Assembly: GCA_963930775.1 (NCBI GenBank)
Contig: OZ005689.1
Span: forward strand, 6,487,569 to 6,551,568
DNA from: Cliona cf. orientalis
Lineage: Eukaryota; Porifera; Demospongiae; Clionaida; Clionaidae
Length of the DNA stretch: 64,000 bases
Direction of reading: 5' to 3'
Shown here: positions 21,933 through 34,151 of the stretch, piece after piece
Numbering within the stretch: the first letter of the stretch is position 1
How the letters are laid out: each line of letters starts with the position of its first letter
The notes under the pieces: model-generated
What the model was told of the DNA's origin: nothing
What the model saw: the letters and a program-made list of their open reading frames with translations, nothing else
The model's database searches: none
Made by a program: the position numbers and the translations under genes

Positions 21933-24900
21933 ATGAAGGCTGTTCTTGCTATCTGTGTGATCTCATGCCTCCTCGTTGTGGGGTACACCGTCGATTTAGG
22001 TAATGTATCATGTGGTACTCGTACTACAGAGTTGACTTCATGTATTGCGAGGCGCACGAGTGCTGTCGCCGACAACTCCTTCTGTACTGATTGTGCCAAC
22101 TCCCTCGTTGGTTACTATCAAGAGTGCACTAATAGAGATGATGTAGACTCACTCTTGGAAGGTGAGAATCAATAGCTCTATAGATCTATCAATCATAGCT
22201 AATTAATAAACATAATTATTTTGATGATAACAAACTGACTCATCTGTCACGTTCAGATCGGCAAATAATTTGTCAAAGTTGCCAACATGTAGCTAGCTAG
22301 CTACAGTAAGCTTGAACGTCTCAGGGTCCGATTTATTATCTTGACTTGCATCCTACCTATAATATTATTATTTGACCAGCTGTGAGAATAGGGCCCGGGA
22401 CTGTTTGGGATTGTTTTGTTTGTACATGTAGTATGAGTATATAGCGTAAAGTGCCAATTATCGATATACGGTTTTCTCCCGCGTGTGCTGTTGCTTAGGA
22501 ACATCGCCTGAACTTCGAACTTGGACTAAAAGGTAGGGGGTCGCCTGGGCTACAAGTATCTAAAGTCTCAGGGGGCTGCCTATCAAAATACGTCTGCAAT
22601 GGCAATTTTAGCTTATAATTGCGAATGCCAGTTATCAACAGTCGGTACGTATTATCGGCACACCGTATACTTTCAATACAATCAATTATCGTCACTTGGA
22701 GCTTTGTCATCACAGTGCATGCAATCCAAGAGTAAGAAAATTATATAAAAAATACTAGCAGGTGCATAATCATGAGCTCTAACTACTGAGACAATTTCAT
22801 GTTCATAGGTGAGCTTATTCGATCTTTATCGTTTTTTCAATCTTGGCAGAAGCGTCTCGGGAACGGCACCATCGCGTCTTTGCCCCTGTATTGAGAAAGT
22901 AAGATACTGTGAGGGTCATCTTATCACAAATGAAGCAAAACTTACCTTCAAAAGTCCAGCCTGAAGCACAGAAGCGAGTCGCGATTGACCACGCGAAGTT
23001 ATTATTAAACGCGCCACGCCCACTGCCTATACTAAGGCCCTATGTCGATAATCGATACCCGTATTTCCGATAGTTGATACCTGTCGGTAATTGGCACATT
23101 ACGCTATAGCATGTAATGTACTGCTACAGCTGCAATATGCCTCTATATTATACATGCATGTGTTTATGGCTAAAGCTACACCGGTCTGCTACAAGTAGTA
23201 CACTCACAACTACATTATAGTATAAAAGTAGTAGTTGGTACAGTCGAGCCTCCGAACAAAGGACACTTTGGTAACGGGCCTCTTGTCCTTTGTTCGGAGG
23301 TTGTCCCTATCTTGGAGGTTCATGATTTCTCAACCCATTTTGATTGTATTATCCTTAATAAGTTAGTAAATGCATGATAAGAGCAGTAGAGATGATAATC
23401 AAGTGATTGGTATGTTCAGTCTTCAGTATCAACATAGCACAGACTGAATTTTTTTGTTTCTGAAGTACTGGCTACTCCAAATCGTTATCTGGATTCAAGG
23501 CTAATATTATTATCGCGCATGCGGCACAATATCGCGACCGCCTAGATTGCGGCAAAGGTGGGCGTGGCATCGTTAATTTAAGGGCGTGGTTTCCGGATGT
23601 CCGCTATTTAGAGGCAGTTTTGCATTGAAAAGTCACACTGGGAGCTTGGATCTTGTCCGCTGTCCGGAATCGAGAAGCGTCCGCTTCTCGGAGGTTGCTA
23701 ATGTACTATAACTGAAGGGCTCAGAACCAGAGTGGCCTAACCCACAAATGTTGAGTTAGCCCCCCTAATGTTGAAAACATGTTTAAAATGCATTTCATGA
23801 GCAATAGAAAATTCACATTTTTGAAAATTTGAGTGATTTGGTAGAGTAAGGTATTTGGTTTTCAGTCCATTTTTGAACTTTTTAGATAATTTCCCGCATT
23901 CAATTTGGGGTTAGGCCACTCTGGTTCTCAACCCTTCAACTATGCTAAATTCAATCAGTAACACGGCACTTGTCCGCTGTAGAGAGGTTGTCCGCTTATC
24001 GGAGGGTCCGTTATCGGAGGCTCGACTGTAGTATGTAGCCTTAAACATTATTATGTACCATGCAATGTACTCCATGTGTAGTGGATTTAATCTGATAGCT
24101 ACTCTGGTATAAGTATACTCACAATTTGCAGAAAGCATGCAAGTTGGATATTGAGGTAATAAGCAGAAATGGTTCTTTAACAATAACTGTTGATTTGTGC
24201 TTATGGTTTCCTTTTTATTTGATACATTCACATATTGTTTGCCACTGACGAAACCAATATGTTTGTAGACAAATAATTATTGCCGGATACCAGAGGGGTA
24301 GCTATGGGTGATCATAGGGTGAAAAGGGATCATGGGCAAACGACTAGCTGCATGATATTATTTGGGATTCATTTGGCTAATAGTCTATGCATCTCATAAA
24401 ATTAATTAACCTGCCCTGTAGTCTCATCCCCAGAACCCATGCACCCTTGCAAGAAGGAAAAAAGGCCATTAGGTGACTTTGAGCCGTTTTCTTGGTTCAG
24501 CTGGCTATGCAGTGGTGTGCTTGACCAAAGCTCAGATCTGGTTTGCTAGTGGTTAGTCAGTAAGGCTGCAGTATAGGAAATTCAAATTTGTGTATGGTGG
24601 GCAGTGGCCTTGTTACATTCCTGTGGCTAGCTAGTCATATGACTGTAGTTGTAGTGCTATTGGCAATAGTAGGGTAATAGCTAGCTACTGCTGTATGCGC
24701 AAGTGCAGTAACCATATAATATAGCACGAGAGCAAAGCAGGGTGTATATTATAGGGTTATGCACAAGTAAGGCCACTCCAAATTGATTGCTTGTTCATCG
24801 GGCCCAACCGACCCTAACTTTTGATATTTCAATTTATAAATCAGAAAATTTTCGGGTAATTAGAAAACAGATATATTATGATTTCAAGCACATGCCTAAG

Positions 24901-25343
24901 AGAAATGGAGAAAAAGGAGAGATGGCTGCCGCTAGCAGTTATGTGTGGCCCAGTGTGGTGGTTTATAGGGGAGCTACAGTAGCCAAGAGGCGAATGATCG
25001 TAAAATGTGATTGGAGTGACTACTTTGGTGCCTTGTTGGAGAAGCTGGGTCACGTTTTGTATGTATTGTTTATGACATCATATCCTTTTATAATGATATT
25101 CATATTTCTGTTTTCTTTTTCAAGCCTACCTACCGACCCTAAGTTTTTGAGAAGGTAGCCCGATAAACAACTTGTCAATTTGGAATGGCCTAAGGGTGTG
25201 TTATAACATGTACCATAATAATAATAATAATTATTATTATTACAGTTTGTCCAAATGCAAATGGAGCATCTACCATACATGGTATTAGTACTGCTCTCAT
25301 CACTTCTGTTATCTTCACTGGAATAGCAATGCTACTCTACTGA
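21933..25343 (+). CDS. Small secreted six-cysteine protein, GPI-anchor-like (member 3)
   Basis: Exons 21933-22161 and 25246-25343 are joined in phase 1 and give 108 aa. The ATG at 21933 follows an A-rich leader; a TTG upstream is not needed. The signal peptide is MKAVLAICVISCLLVVGYT. Cysteine spacing is C-x9-C-x13-C-x2-C-x10-C-x12-C, with VGYYQEC conserved. The tail after VCPNANGAS is hydrophobic (TALITSVIFTGIAMLLY), like a GPI signal with a likely attachment site in the NGAS segment. The 3.1-kb intron holds at least three inserted elements, which explains most of its excess over the 1.0-kb intron of the near-identical gene at 54449. A poly-A signal AATAAA lies at about 25628. The function is unknown. 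Confidence 0.87.
22440..23108. mobile_element. Element with 'tatagcgtaa' ends in the intron of member 3
   Basis: TATAGCGTAAAGTGCCAATTA at the left and its near reverse complement ending TTGGCACATTACGCTATA at the right bound about 669 bp that is missing from the duplicate intron at 54.7-55.7 kb. Minus-strand reading gives a 72-codon open frame at 22495-22713 of unknown nature, perhaps captured host exon sequence. Flanking dinucleotides are compatible with a TA target. Confidence 0.7.
23241..24028. mobile_element. Pogo/Tigger-like non-autonomous element
   Basis: It begins CAGTCGAGCCTCCGA and ends TCGGAGGCTCGACTG, with TA on both sides (23239-23240, 24029-24030). CAGT-type ends plus a TA duplication fit the Tc1/mariner-pogo group. 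Internal 'tccgcttctcggaggtt' repeats echo the ends. It has no transposase, is interrupted by a second element at 23713-23938, and is absent from the duplicate intron. Confidence 0.75.
23713..23938. mobile_element. TGAAGGG miniature element, copy 1 (nested)
   Basis: Terminal repeats of about 30 bp: 'tgaagggctcagaaccagag' at the left, the reverse complement of 'ctctggttctcaacccttca' at the right with one or two mismatches. It is inserted within the pogo-like element 23241-24028. The second copy is at 41335-41550. Confidence 0.8.
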
Positions 25344-26222
25344 ACTTGATATTCAAGTACACATTAATTTTACTAATACATAATAATATGTCATGACATT
25401 GTAATGTAATGCATGCATTTATATACTGAACTAACTTGACTATAATGTAATGTACAGGCCGATGTATTTTACTTGAGTTGTGCAATCACTTAAATTTGTT
25501 ATGTTGTGTATCTGAGCTATATTATTCTTATGTCATCTTCCAGAACGTTCTGATCACGTGTGTCTAAGATCTTGAGTTTGAGTTGTGTATCATTTTTGAT
25601 TTGAGATTTCGATCTGTGTTGTCTATCAATAAACCGTGATTGGATTACATATTAATAAGTAAAGAGGAGTGTGAACAGCTCTTTACAGTAACATTGTTAT
25701 GTCTGGAGTAGTTATTGCAATGCTGATAATTAGAAATAGCTAGACCAGGAGGGGCTACACTCCCTGACTGAATGTTTCATTGGGAATATTGTGAAATGAT
25801 TTGTACCATAATTACCGTATTGTCTCTAATTTAACGGACATCTCTAATTATCCGGACACCATTTCGAATTATTTTTTTACCTCTAATTACACCGGACAGT
25901 CAATGAAGTTTGAATTTTTGTTGTTCTTTATATTATTAACGAAAGAGAGCGTCCTATACTCAAGTCACTTACTATAGACACTATATATACATATCCTCTT
26001 TCTTATGGCATAATATTGTACTCTTGGGAATGCCTGGTTTTCACACATGATTCTCTTTATAATACCGGTGATTATGGTTTCACTGATAGCTCTACATTGT
26101 TATCAAAACAATAGCACTAGCTATGATCAACAACATGATGTTGTATATCAATAAACCTACTAATAACCTGCTATAATTCATTGTTATTAAAATGTACTCA
26201 TCAGTTGTACGAACATCAATAA
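25344..26222. other. Convergent intergenic region; no gene
   Basis: It lies between the 3' ends of six-cysteine gene 3 and the Calx-beta pseudogene. It includes a fragment near 25815-25920 with 'ctaatttaacggac' and 'aattatccggaca' words resembling pogo-type element termini. The duplicate copy (55799-56805) carries an extra insertion here. Confidence 0.55.
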
Positions 26223-27955
26223 TTAAAGCTCAGAACGTGTGTAGTATGCCTGGCATATGTTCTGAGGCACTGGTGGGCCACTGTTCTGTATTACAGCTGT
26301 AGCCACATCTGATCCCAAGTTGATCCTCTCGGTACTGGGAGCCAGAGTGAGCACACCCTCAAACACTTCATCTCCTTCATTTATGCTGTCGATGGATGTG
26401 AGTACAGACAGAATGATGGTGTTCTCTCCAGGACTGAACCCCACCGGTGTTGCCCGTGAAACAAAGTCCTGACCAGCTGTGAAATAAAAGTTTAATACCT
26501 TATAGTATGCCCGATATTATACGTATAGTATTTACATTTCTTTTGGTGATGGGTCATATTATTTTATGCAGGTAGAGGTCCAGTAGATGGAACCAGCCAC
26601 CTCATGCATGGTACATAGTTTAACATTAAATTAAAATTTTAGCTAACCTTGGAGTGCTGTGGATTAGTAGAACTCAAATTCAATTGCAAGGCCAAATTAA
26701 TTTGTTTAATACACCCATAATTAAAGCAAAAAATACTGATAAGGTCTAGACCTAAACAAGGATTATGGATGGTAGGAATATACTGCAATATGTAGTAGTT
26801 CTTGTGTGTACTATCATACTATCGGAAAGAGCAGAGTGACACATGATGTCAGTCGTATAGCTACTACTATTGCTGATTGTGACTAATAATAATATTTGTC
26901 CCAGAACTGCATGGTTTACCGTGATACAAGCGAGGACATGATGACATCAAGTCCAAAAACCACGTTTACACAATGTCATGCTCAATCTACACCAGAAATC
27001 TGGCTACCTCTTATTGTCCAGTGGTGTTGCATACATGTACACCTCTTGTACAATGATAGTTCTATCAATTAAAGGCTTGTTCATACGATCAGGTAATGCA
27101 TGAGTGCTGCGCGTGCTACATTTGTATTATTTATTCAGTGGCAGAAAGTTCTTTCCCACTGATTTATCACTTTGAATCCATGCATGCTTCTATTATCTAT
27201 ATTATATTTAATTTATTATGCATATGCACAGGTGTAGATCATACCTGGACAAAATAACATCTTATGCAATCGAAACATGAAAATGTGCTTCTGTGGCTTC
27301 TAGCATATAGAGGCCATGCATGTTTCCATGTGTTTCCTTAGGTGAGAAATTTGTCATTTCATCCAGTGTATGTTACTCACCGATTGCTGTCACACTCCTG
27401 GTTTGGAACATTGCTATATACCACACTTGTTTGTGCTTCACCAGCCAATTTGATGGTAAAATCAACTCTCTCTCCCTCACTGATAGTGTACAATGTCGGA
27501 TTGAAGCTGATGGTAACCTCTATAATAATAGGAGAAAACCATGCATACATCCACTAATAGGTTATAGAATCTGATAGTAATGTAACTAAGAGCTAGAGAA
27601 TCAGATAATTCATATTATTTTTATGCTGCGAAGAGCTTGTAACCCTATCTTAACCACATAGCTATTTCTCCATCAGTGGGATCATGTAATAGGCCACTGG
27701 CTCCCTAGCTGCATGCATGCCCTTTTATTTCAATGTACCATCATCGTCAAAATTTAATATGATAGCATTTGCCTGTGACTGCTGACCAATCTGGATGCCA
27801 GTACTTCCTGCAGAAAGGCTCAGCACCGCCGTGAAACACTCCTGTGTCTCGTACGTAGACATTGTTGTCAATGAGTCCCACCTCAACATATGCTTCACTC
27901 TCTCCAGCGGCAAATGTTACTGGCAGGTTTATCCTGGCAATGAAATCATCGGAAG
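26223..27955 (-). pseudogene. Truncated, frameshifted Reeler/Calx-beta gene copy (3' exons only)
   Basis: Three exons match exons 7-9 of the gene at 56806-62353: 27739-27955, 27381-27519 and 26223-26476. The first has an extra GTAC (around 'tctcgtacgtaga', 27848) plus a 6-bp in-frame insertion. The second has an extra TATA (around 'gctatataccac', 27415). Both 4-bp additions shift the frame. The last exon is intact, ends TRSEL and keeps its acceptor. No Reeler or first Calx-beta exon precedes it; the duplication ends just upstream. It is therefore most likely dead, though the lone last exon still reads cleanly. Confidence 0.82.
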
Positions 27956-28473
27956 CTGAGACATAAAATGTAGTGTATTAAACATTAAAAGCAATAACCC
28001 ACGAGATTAAAACATTGCAACATCCCAGTGCAGCATCATGCATACCCTTATCAATACCGTATAGCGAGACATTTATGAATCGATCAATTTTAGAGCCCAC
28101 CACAAAAGTTTCGTTTATGAATTGCTTTTCCTATACTAATCTACAAAATTCAAAGGTTTAAAGTTTCATGTTATAAATAATATTATCATGGTATTGTTTA
28201 GCTTTTGAGTTAATGCTTCTAGATCTGTAAGGAGGGGATCAGGGTGCATGACCGATTATATGACATTATCTTATACCCCTGACATCGTCTAGCCCCGATA
28301 GTCCCTACCGGAAATCGCTATTTATTGAGCTGGAACAGGGGGTACCAAAATCCTATAATATTATAGTCTCGTGGCCCAGCCCCCTTATGGTTAAACGGCT
28401 AAAATACACCAAATCCGTTTAAAAAACAATAGAATGTCCAGATGGGATTTGCTCATCAGATCTGCAGAATGAC

Positions 28474-28565
<92 letters not shown>

Positions 28566-29110
28566 GGAGAGAATGGTGACGTAAGCGATCCGAGAGTGAA
28601 ACGAGAAAGAGAGAGGATGGTGGGGTAAGAGAGAGAGTGTATGAATGGAAGTTCTGTATGCAATATGTTAGTTGCAATATCTACCTGTAGTGAATAAATC
28701 ACATATCAAGATTGGTGTTGGATGCAGTGCCTTGATCCAAGGTATATACTTCAAGCCTGTTTAAGAAGAGATAGTCATTTATGAGACACATGATTCTCAT
28801 CTTGGTACATAGCTAATACAAATTACCATGATATTATTATAGCACAAACTTTTGGTTAGTAAAGGGCTAATAATTTGTATTGGGAAAGAAATTTCTGAAT
28901 CAATTTCGCCAACAGGCAGAACTAGCCTACAGGAGATAGTGGAAGCTAATGAATGTTTATGGCACGTTGCTCTAAACCAGTTCTTATTACAGTGCGGAAT
29001 TTCCAATTCTAATTTACGGCTGTGTTTTGTTCGTCAATCTCGCCATTTTAATTTCATTCTTATCAAAGTCTCAAAAACATTTGAACAAATAGTACACATG
29101 CATGCAAAAT
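27956..29110. other. Intergenic; duplication edge and GA microsatellite
   Basis: Duplication II ends at about 28262. A (GA)n tract of about 95 bp lies at 28477-28573. No gene was identified; the overlapping open frames on both strands at 28.4-29.1 kb have no recognisable features. Confidence 0.55.
28477..28573. repeat. (GA)n microsatellite
   Basis: A long AG dinucleotide run with one break near 28555. Confidence 0.95.
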
Positions 29111-32100
29111 TCAACAATCATCCTCTTCACTAATGTCATTTGATTCTTCTTTATTTTCATCTTCATCTTTGGACATCTCTTTCATGACTTTGCTTTGCAT
29201 TCGCTGCACATCCTTTCCAACAACGTACGCATTTCGTTCCATTCTCAGCGCTGAAACCACCTCATCTAGAATAATAAGAATGCACAGTGTTAACCATAGG
29301 CATGAGATAAAATTAATAAAACAGTAATAGTGTTAGTGTTTTGAAATTCCAATGCCTTGAATTTTACTGTAATAATAATTCTGCATGTGGTGTTTAATCT
29401 CAATTGTCAAAAAAGATTTGCCTCGAAAATTCAATCAATTATATTATAATTTCGCTTGTATTGAAATTTCAGAGATAATATTTATTTGTCAGGACCATGG
29501 TATTGAATATTTAAATAGCATGACATTGTAATTATCCATAAAAGTTGGCTAAGTATGACCTTTGAAATTTCAAGATCATCAAAAATTGAAAATCTATTGG
29601 AGATTAAGTTATGCTGTTCATTTCTATCTAATAGGCATCTACAGTGGAATCCCTCTATAACGGCCACCATTGGGGAATGAGGTAGTGGCCTTTATAGAGG
29701 GGTGGCCTTAACTCAGGGTTTTTTTTCCATAAATTGATAAAACAACAACACAACTTGAATTATGCAATAAAATATTAAGTAGGATTAAAATATTCTTTAA
29801 GTGTGCTCTGCCTAGCTACATTATACATCGAGCGACTGAAAACTATAGTACATAAGCTAATCTCAGATGGCCTATTGTAAACTGTACTGACTGATGATTA
29901 TTAATAAAAAAAGTAGGTGGAGCTGGCCGTAGTATGAGATCATGCGCACTAATGGTTAAAGTGGGTGGAGCTGGCCGGTGACGACCTTTACCTTGGCTAA
30001 AGTGGGTGGAGCTGGCCGTAGTGCGAGGTCAATACGTATTGGTGAGCATCATTTGGGGCCACAATACGTGGCCGTTGTACGGAGTAGAGGGGTGGCCGCC
30101 AACCAGGGGTTTCTTAAGTACTATCTTATATGGAGATGCAATCGGGACCAAGGTGAGTGGCCGTTATAGACAGGGCGGCCGCCCATCAGGGGTGGCCGTT
30201 AAGAGGGGTTCCACTGTATACTATACTTATAATGATGAAACGATTACCAGCTTCATTGTATAATAATAACATGGTAGCTATATTATAAAGGGTTACTATG
30301 TATGGACTTGAGTTATGCAACGTTACATAATCATCAAAAATGAATGTCTGCCATATTTTGTGACTGAACTGCAAAATTAATTTTGATATAGCGAGGATCA
30401 ATATTGATCCTAGCTATAGCCACATTATTCTTATAAACATTGACTTCAGGCTGATGGATCTTTATTAATTAATGCTACTTGATTATGCTTATTATTATAA
30501 TAATATGCACAATGTCATGTATCTTGGCCTTGTACCCATACATGCAGGCTCCTGCTTTTCAACATTGCACGAGAAATTCTAATTTTATCACTTACAAGTT
30601 GAGTTCTCAGCTTACGTAGTTCCACCTGATACCATGCACACACATGATAAATTAAATTTATGCCAGCCTCTCTAAAATTTCTTATGCATGCAACGTTGAA
30701 AAGCTGAGAGGTACAAAAGAAATTGATTAGGCCACTACAAACTGCAGAGTTGTTTCCCGTCCTGGCTGTTGATTCAATAGCATGAGGGCGGGCAGTTAAT
30801 TTTTATTACTGGATGTGGTAAACCACAAATGCAAGGCTGCTGGGGTATATGCATGACTCAAATTAATCCCACAATCTTTAGCTGACATGGCGAGTACAGT
30901 CTTAGAGCTATGAATGAAGCTACTCATGCAGAGCGAGAACTGCAGTGAACAAGCAAATAATAATGACCCATTGCAACGTCACAAACTCGGGTTGCAACTC
31001 GAGCACACATGGAACAAGACCGTAAATGATTTTGAAATTTCAATTACGTCATCAGTGTTTTCATTTTAATAGAAAACAAATGCAATAATAGAAAAAGTTG
31101 GCAGTGGCTCAAAAGGCATGCAGGCGGTGGACGGGAAACTATGATACAATTTGTAGTGGCCGTATACTAGAAGTTGGGTAATAGTTATTTGTATTCACCT
31201 GTACAGCAGTTGATGAGAAGAACGTGATCACCTTTCGTGGCCACCATTGTCACCATCTCCACAGTAAAATCTGCCAGCGTAGGGCAAGTGAATAGGTTGC
31301 CTCTGTCAGCACTGAAATTAAGTAGAGGCTTTAGTTATTAAAGGCCAAGATGAATGGTTTGATGACTGGTTTCAAAAGCATTGCTGTAAAGAATAAGGTT
31401 GCTAGCTTAAAACATTAAATTTTTATAGGTGTAGCTATTGGTTAAACTATAGTAATCTCTAACTGTGATACATAAATGCCCTCCCCCCCCCCACCACTTT
31501 GGAAACAAGGGGGGCTGAGTCCCCCCCCCCTCCCCCCATTTTATCACATACCCATACTACAAAATTACAGCTGTCATAATTCTAGGTGTTTGCAAAAGAG
31601 TGCTTGAGTAAAAATAGCTACTAAAATTAATCAGCCCAAAAACTGCTGCCAGAATGCATCAGAAACACTCTACTCAAAGAGTTAAAATTTCCAAAATTTT
31701 CCTACCCCCAGAGCCCCCTAGGTCACAGTCCACAATCAAAGGTCTAAGCTCCCCCCCCCACACACACACACTTTTGCTACCTGTTCTCCGCCCTTGTATT
31801 ACTGCACTCTTACCATGTTTGCCTTTTGCTTCTTCAGTTTTGATATAGCCAACGAGAAAGGTCCCTCTTAGCTAGACTGTACAGTCGAAGTCTACATATC
31901 TGAACCTATATAGATATGAAAATTGGCAGCTAGCTACGTATAGCTACATATTACATACTATTATTAGGTATCGGAAGCAGGGGGCACCAGATGTATGCCC
32001 TCCCCCCCCCCCCCCCCCAACCAGCCTAAAGTAGGACAGTACAGTACAGCTAGTCCCCCCTCCAGAGCCGCCGAAGCCATACTAGCTATGTACCACATAT

Positions 32101-33826
32101 TATTAATAATATTACTATCACTACATTGTACTATAATACATGACTGGTGCGATTAAAATTATTAATAATAAGTACAGAGAAAGGGTAGCTACTTGTTATG
32201 GACTATAGTGACACTAGTAGAATATTATTATATAGTTAGCTGCTGCATGATAGTTCTTAGCTTAACAAGGATGGGCACACACACTCTCACTTGTCTGTAT
32301 TGATAGCAGCCAAACTGTATTAGAGCATCACAGACCCCTGTGTTGATAGCAGCCGAACTGTACTAGAGCACCACAGGCATGCATCACCCCATCTACATAT
32401 TAAAGCTAGCTGGAAGGGAAAAAATCCGGGCAGCCGCCGGGAATGCATGCTAACCTGGTCCTGAGTGGTTAATTTGTTTGTGTACTCAGTTGCCCTGTTA
32501 TGCCTCAAAGCCAAGTGTTGAGCTTGTTCAGTAGACAACCAGGCATAGACGCTGACAAGCCTGGCGCGATAATAAGGGAGAGAGGCCAATTCTTTATCTT
32601 CTTCGAGTAATTGTGTCAGAGCAATACGAGTGTGATTTCCCCCCAGTGTTTCATATTTGAATGCTTCTGGATGAGCTTCGTCAAATTTTTGACCCTCTCT
32701 TAGAAGCACCTGTGCCACAATTGGAGCCACATCACAGGTAGGATTTAATCTCATCTCTTCTTTAAGACCCTTGATATGGGGTTCGTAAGGTTGCCTGATG
32801 AGTCTGGAATGATGCGGCTCAACTAGACACGTCACTGGAACTGTGAATTGGCCTGTGTGTGTATGACATTGTGGTAGTTAGCTAAGGATAAATTTGAAAA
32901 TCATTTCATTAATTAGCTAGCTATAGCTATATAGCTAGTAGCTATGGTAGCACTGGGTGCATGATGATGCAGGCATAGCACATACCAAGATAGTGATCTT
33001 TGATGATCTTGTCCATGTCTAAATCATCATTGCCCAAGACCGTGGCAGTCTTCTGACGTTTTGAAGATTCGTCACCAGCTTGAGCACTTGCTGCAGGTCT
33101 CTTTCTACTTGTAGATCCCTCTGGCTGAGCATCTACACAATGTATAGTACATGTAGACTGCCAGTAAAATTAAAATATTCTAATATAGGAACGGAGATGT
33201 AACAATTCAGTTCAAGCTGCTAGACACATACGGAAATTAGTTCATCATACCATTACATTAGGCCTATAGCATATCATCTAGAAATAGCTAATAGTGGCAG
33301 CCTCACCTTTATCCTTGTTGCCAGACTTTTTGAGAACTGCATCAACATCAAGTTTACCGTCTCTGCTCATGTTGGTAGCAATGTGCTGATTCCATTGGTC
33401 GCAGAAATCTCCCTTATGCAGTAGCCTAGTTATATCATTAGCATCCCAACGAAAAGTATCAGTGCGGAGAGCTTTTGGTTGTGGGGAACCTCGTGGGACT
33501 TGAAACTGCAACGGCGCAATGAGCGAGTATGCAAAATAAACAACAAAACTTGCAAGAATTTTTCAAGATTAGCTATAATAGAATGCGCCGCATACTACGA
33601 ATAGCTACAAGGTAGCTATGAGACAGCGAACATGGATTAAGCTTACCACTATGTACAGCTTTCCATCGTCCGATAAGTGTCGGCGGGCATTCAGCACGTT
33701 ACTGATGAAAGGTCTGTCACCGCCTTTATAATTTCCTTCTGCTTTCATGCGGCTCCCATTCTTGAAGATGTAGAGTTTCCCATCTTCCTCGTTGAGCTCC
33801 AGATGCCATGGTGATGGCCCCATCAT
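29111..33826 (-). CDS. ParB-like domain protein with nuclear-localisation-like motif
   Basis: Seven exons (complement): 33647-33826, 33307-33505, 32986-33132, 32455-32852, 31803-31864, 31199-31311, 29111-29265. Phases 0,1,1,0,2,1 are consistent and total 418 codons with stop. Exon 3 carries RKRPAASAQ..SSKRQK, a textbook bipartite nuclear signal. Exon 4 has a ParB/sulfiredoxin-like layout: HHSRLIRQPYEPHIKGLKEE, then APIVAQVLL, then YETLGGNHTRIAL (the G-x-HR-like motif), then STEQAQHLALRHN. ParB-like folds bind DNA, hydrolyse CTP or cut nucleic acid; which applies here is unknown. Exon 5 (62 bp, donor CA|GTAATA) is the least certain. The last exon ends in an acidic tail (SEEDDC). The gene is head to head with the transposase-like gene at 34152. 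Its last intron holds two inserted elements. Confidence 0.7.
29642..30216. mobile_element. Pogo/Tigger-like non-autonomous element in an intron
   Basis: Ends are CAGTGGAATCCCTCTATAAC and GTTAAGAGGGGTTCCACTG, flanked by TA (29640-29641, 30217-30218). The interior repeats 'gtgggtggagctggcc' three times and 'ggtggcc' often. It sits within the last intron of the ParB-like gene and has no transposase. Confidence 0.78.
30730..31161. mobile_element. Miniature element with GGCCACTACAAA ends
   Basis: GGCCACTACAAA with 'gtttcccgtcc' about 20 bp inside at the left is mirrored by 'ggacgggaaac' and TTTGTAGTGGCC at the right. It is about 430 bp, non-coding, in the last intron of the ParB-like gene. Confidence 0.65.
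31450..31800. repeat. G/C-tract repeat related to the 'agcatgccccc' family
   Basis: It contains long C tracts, 'ttttcctacccccagagccc' and 'ccccctaggtca', resembling the cores at 18.78 and 43.30 kb. It lies inside an intron of the ParB-like gene, immediately beside its exon 5 (31803-31864). Confidence 0.45.
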
Positions 33827-34151
33827 AACACACAAGAGGTACTTAGCTATATTATTATAGCGCTTTGAATTTTCAGTCGCCGTATAGCTATAGCTAGCAA
33901 CATTAATTTTCTTTATATACTTCGACTCACCGGAAGTCTAATAATAGTATTCATTAATATGTCATACCGAATTCACTTCCTGCTAGCATCCTATGCGCTA
34001 GCTGCGCCCCTAGAGCAATTATATTAGCCATAGATTGTAGAGGAGGAGGGGCATAGATACTAGGTGGGGGGAGGGTAGATAATACATAATATTTAGAGCG
34101 CGTGGGGGACGAGATTCAAGTACGTTCCATGCAGACGCTGAGCCAAGAACG
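33827..34151. promoter_or_regulatory. Divergent promoter of the ParB-like / transposase-like pair
   Basis: There are 325 bp between the two start codons. The region contains 'tcatacgcgccgc'-poor AT-rich DNA next to the ParB-like gene and a G-rich block (34037-34075) nearer the plus-strand gene. The compact spacing suggests co-regulation. No TATA box or specific factor site can be named with confidence. Confidence 0.5.

Larger units (their letters stand above)
21560..28262. repeat. Duplication II, copy 1
   Basis: This is colinear with about 54085-59045: promoter, six-cysteine gene (exon, intron, exon), then the 3' exons of a Reeler/Calx-beta gene in convergent orientation. Copy 1 carries extra insertions in the intron (22440-23108 and 23241-24028). 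Similarity ends near 'gtgcatgacc' at about 28255, before the upstream exons of the Calx-beta gene, which copy 1 therefore lacks. Confidence 0.85.

Noticed and set aside
24787-25158. 123-codon plus-strand frame in the intron of six-cysteine gene 3
   Set aside because: The matching intron at 54449-55798 lacks it, no domain was recognised, and its end is within intron DNA.
28391-28702. Long Ser-Leu-rich frames over the GA microsatellite
   Set aside because: These are pure consequences of the dinucleotide repeat.
30600-30640. Possible small extra exon of the ParB-like gene (VELRKLRTQL, minus strand)
   Set aside because: It has an acceptor and a donor but its phase (0 to 0) cannot be inserted between the neighbouring phase-1 exons.
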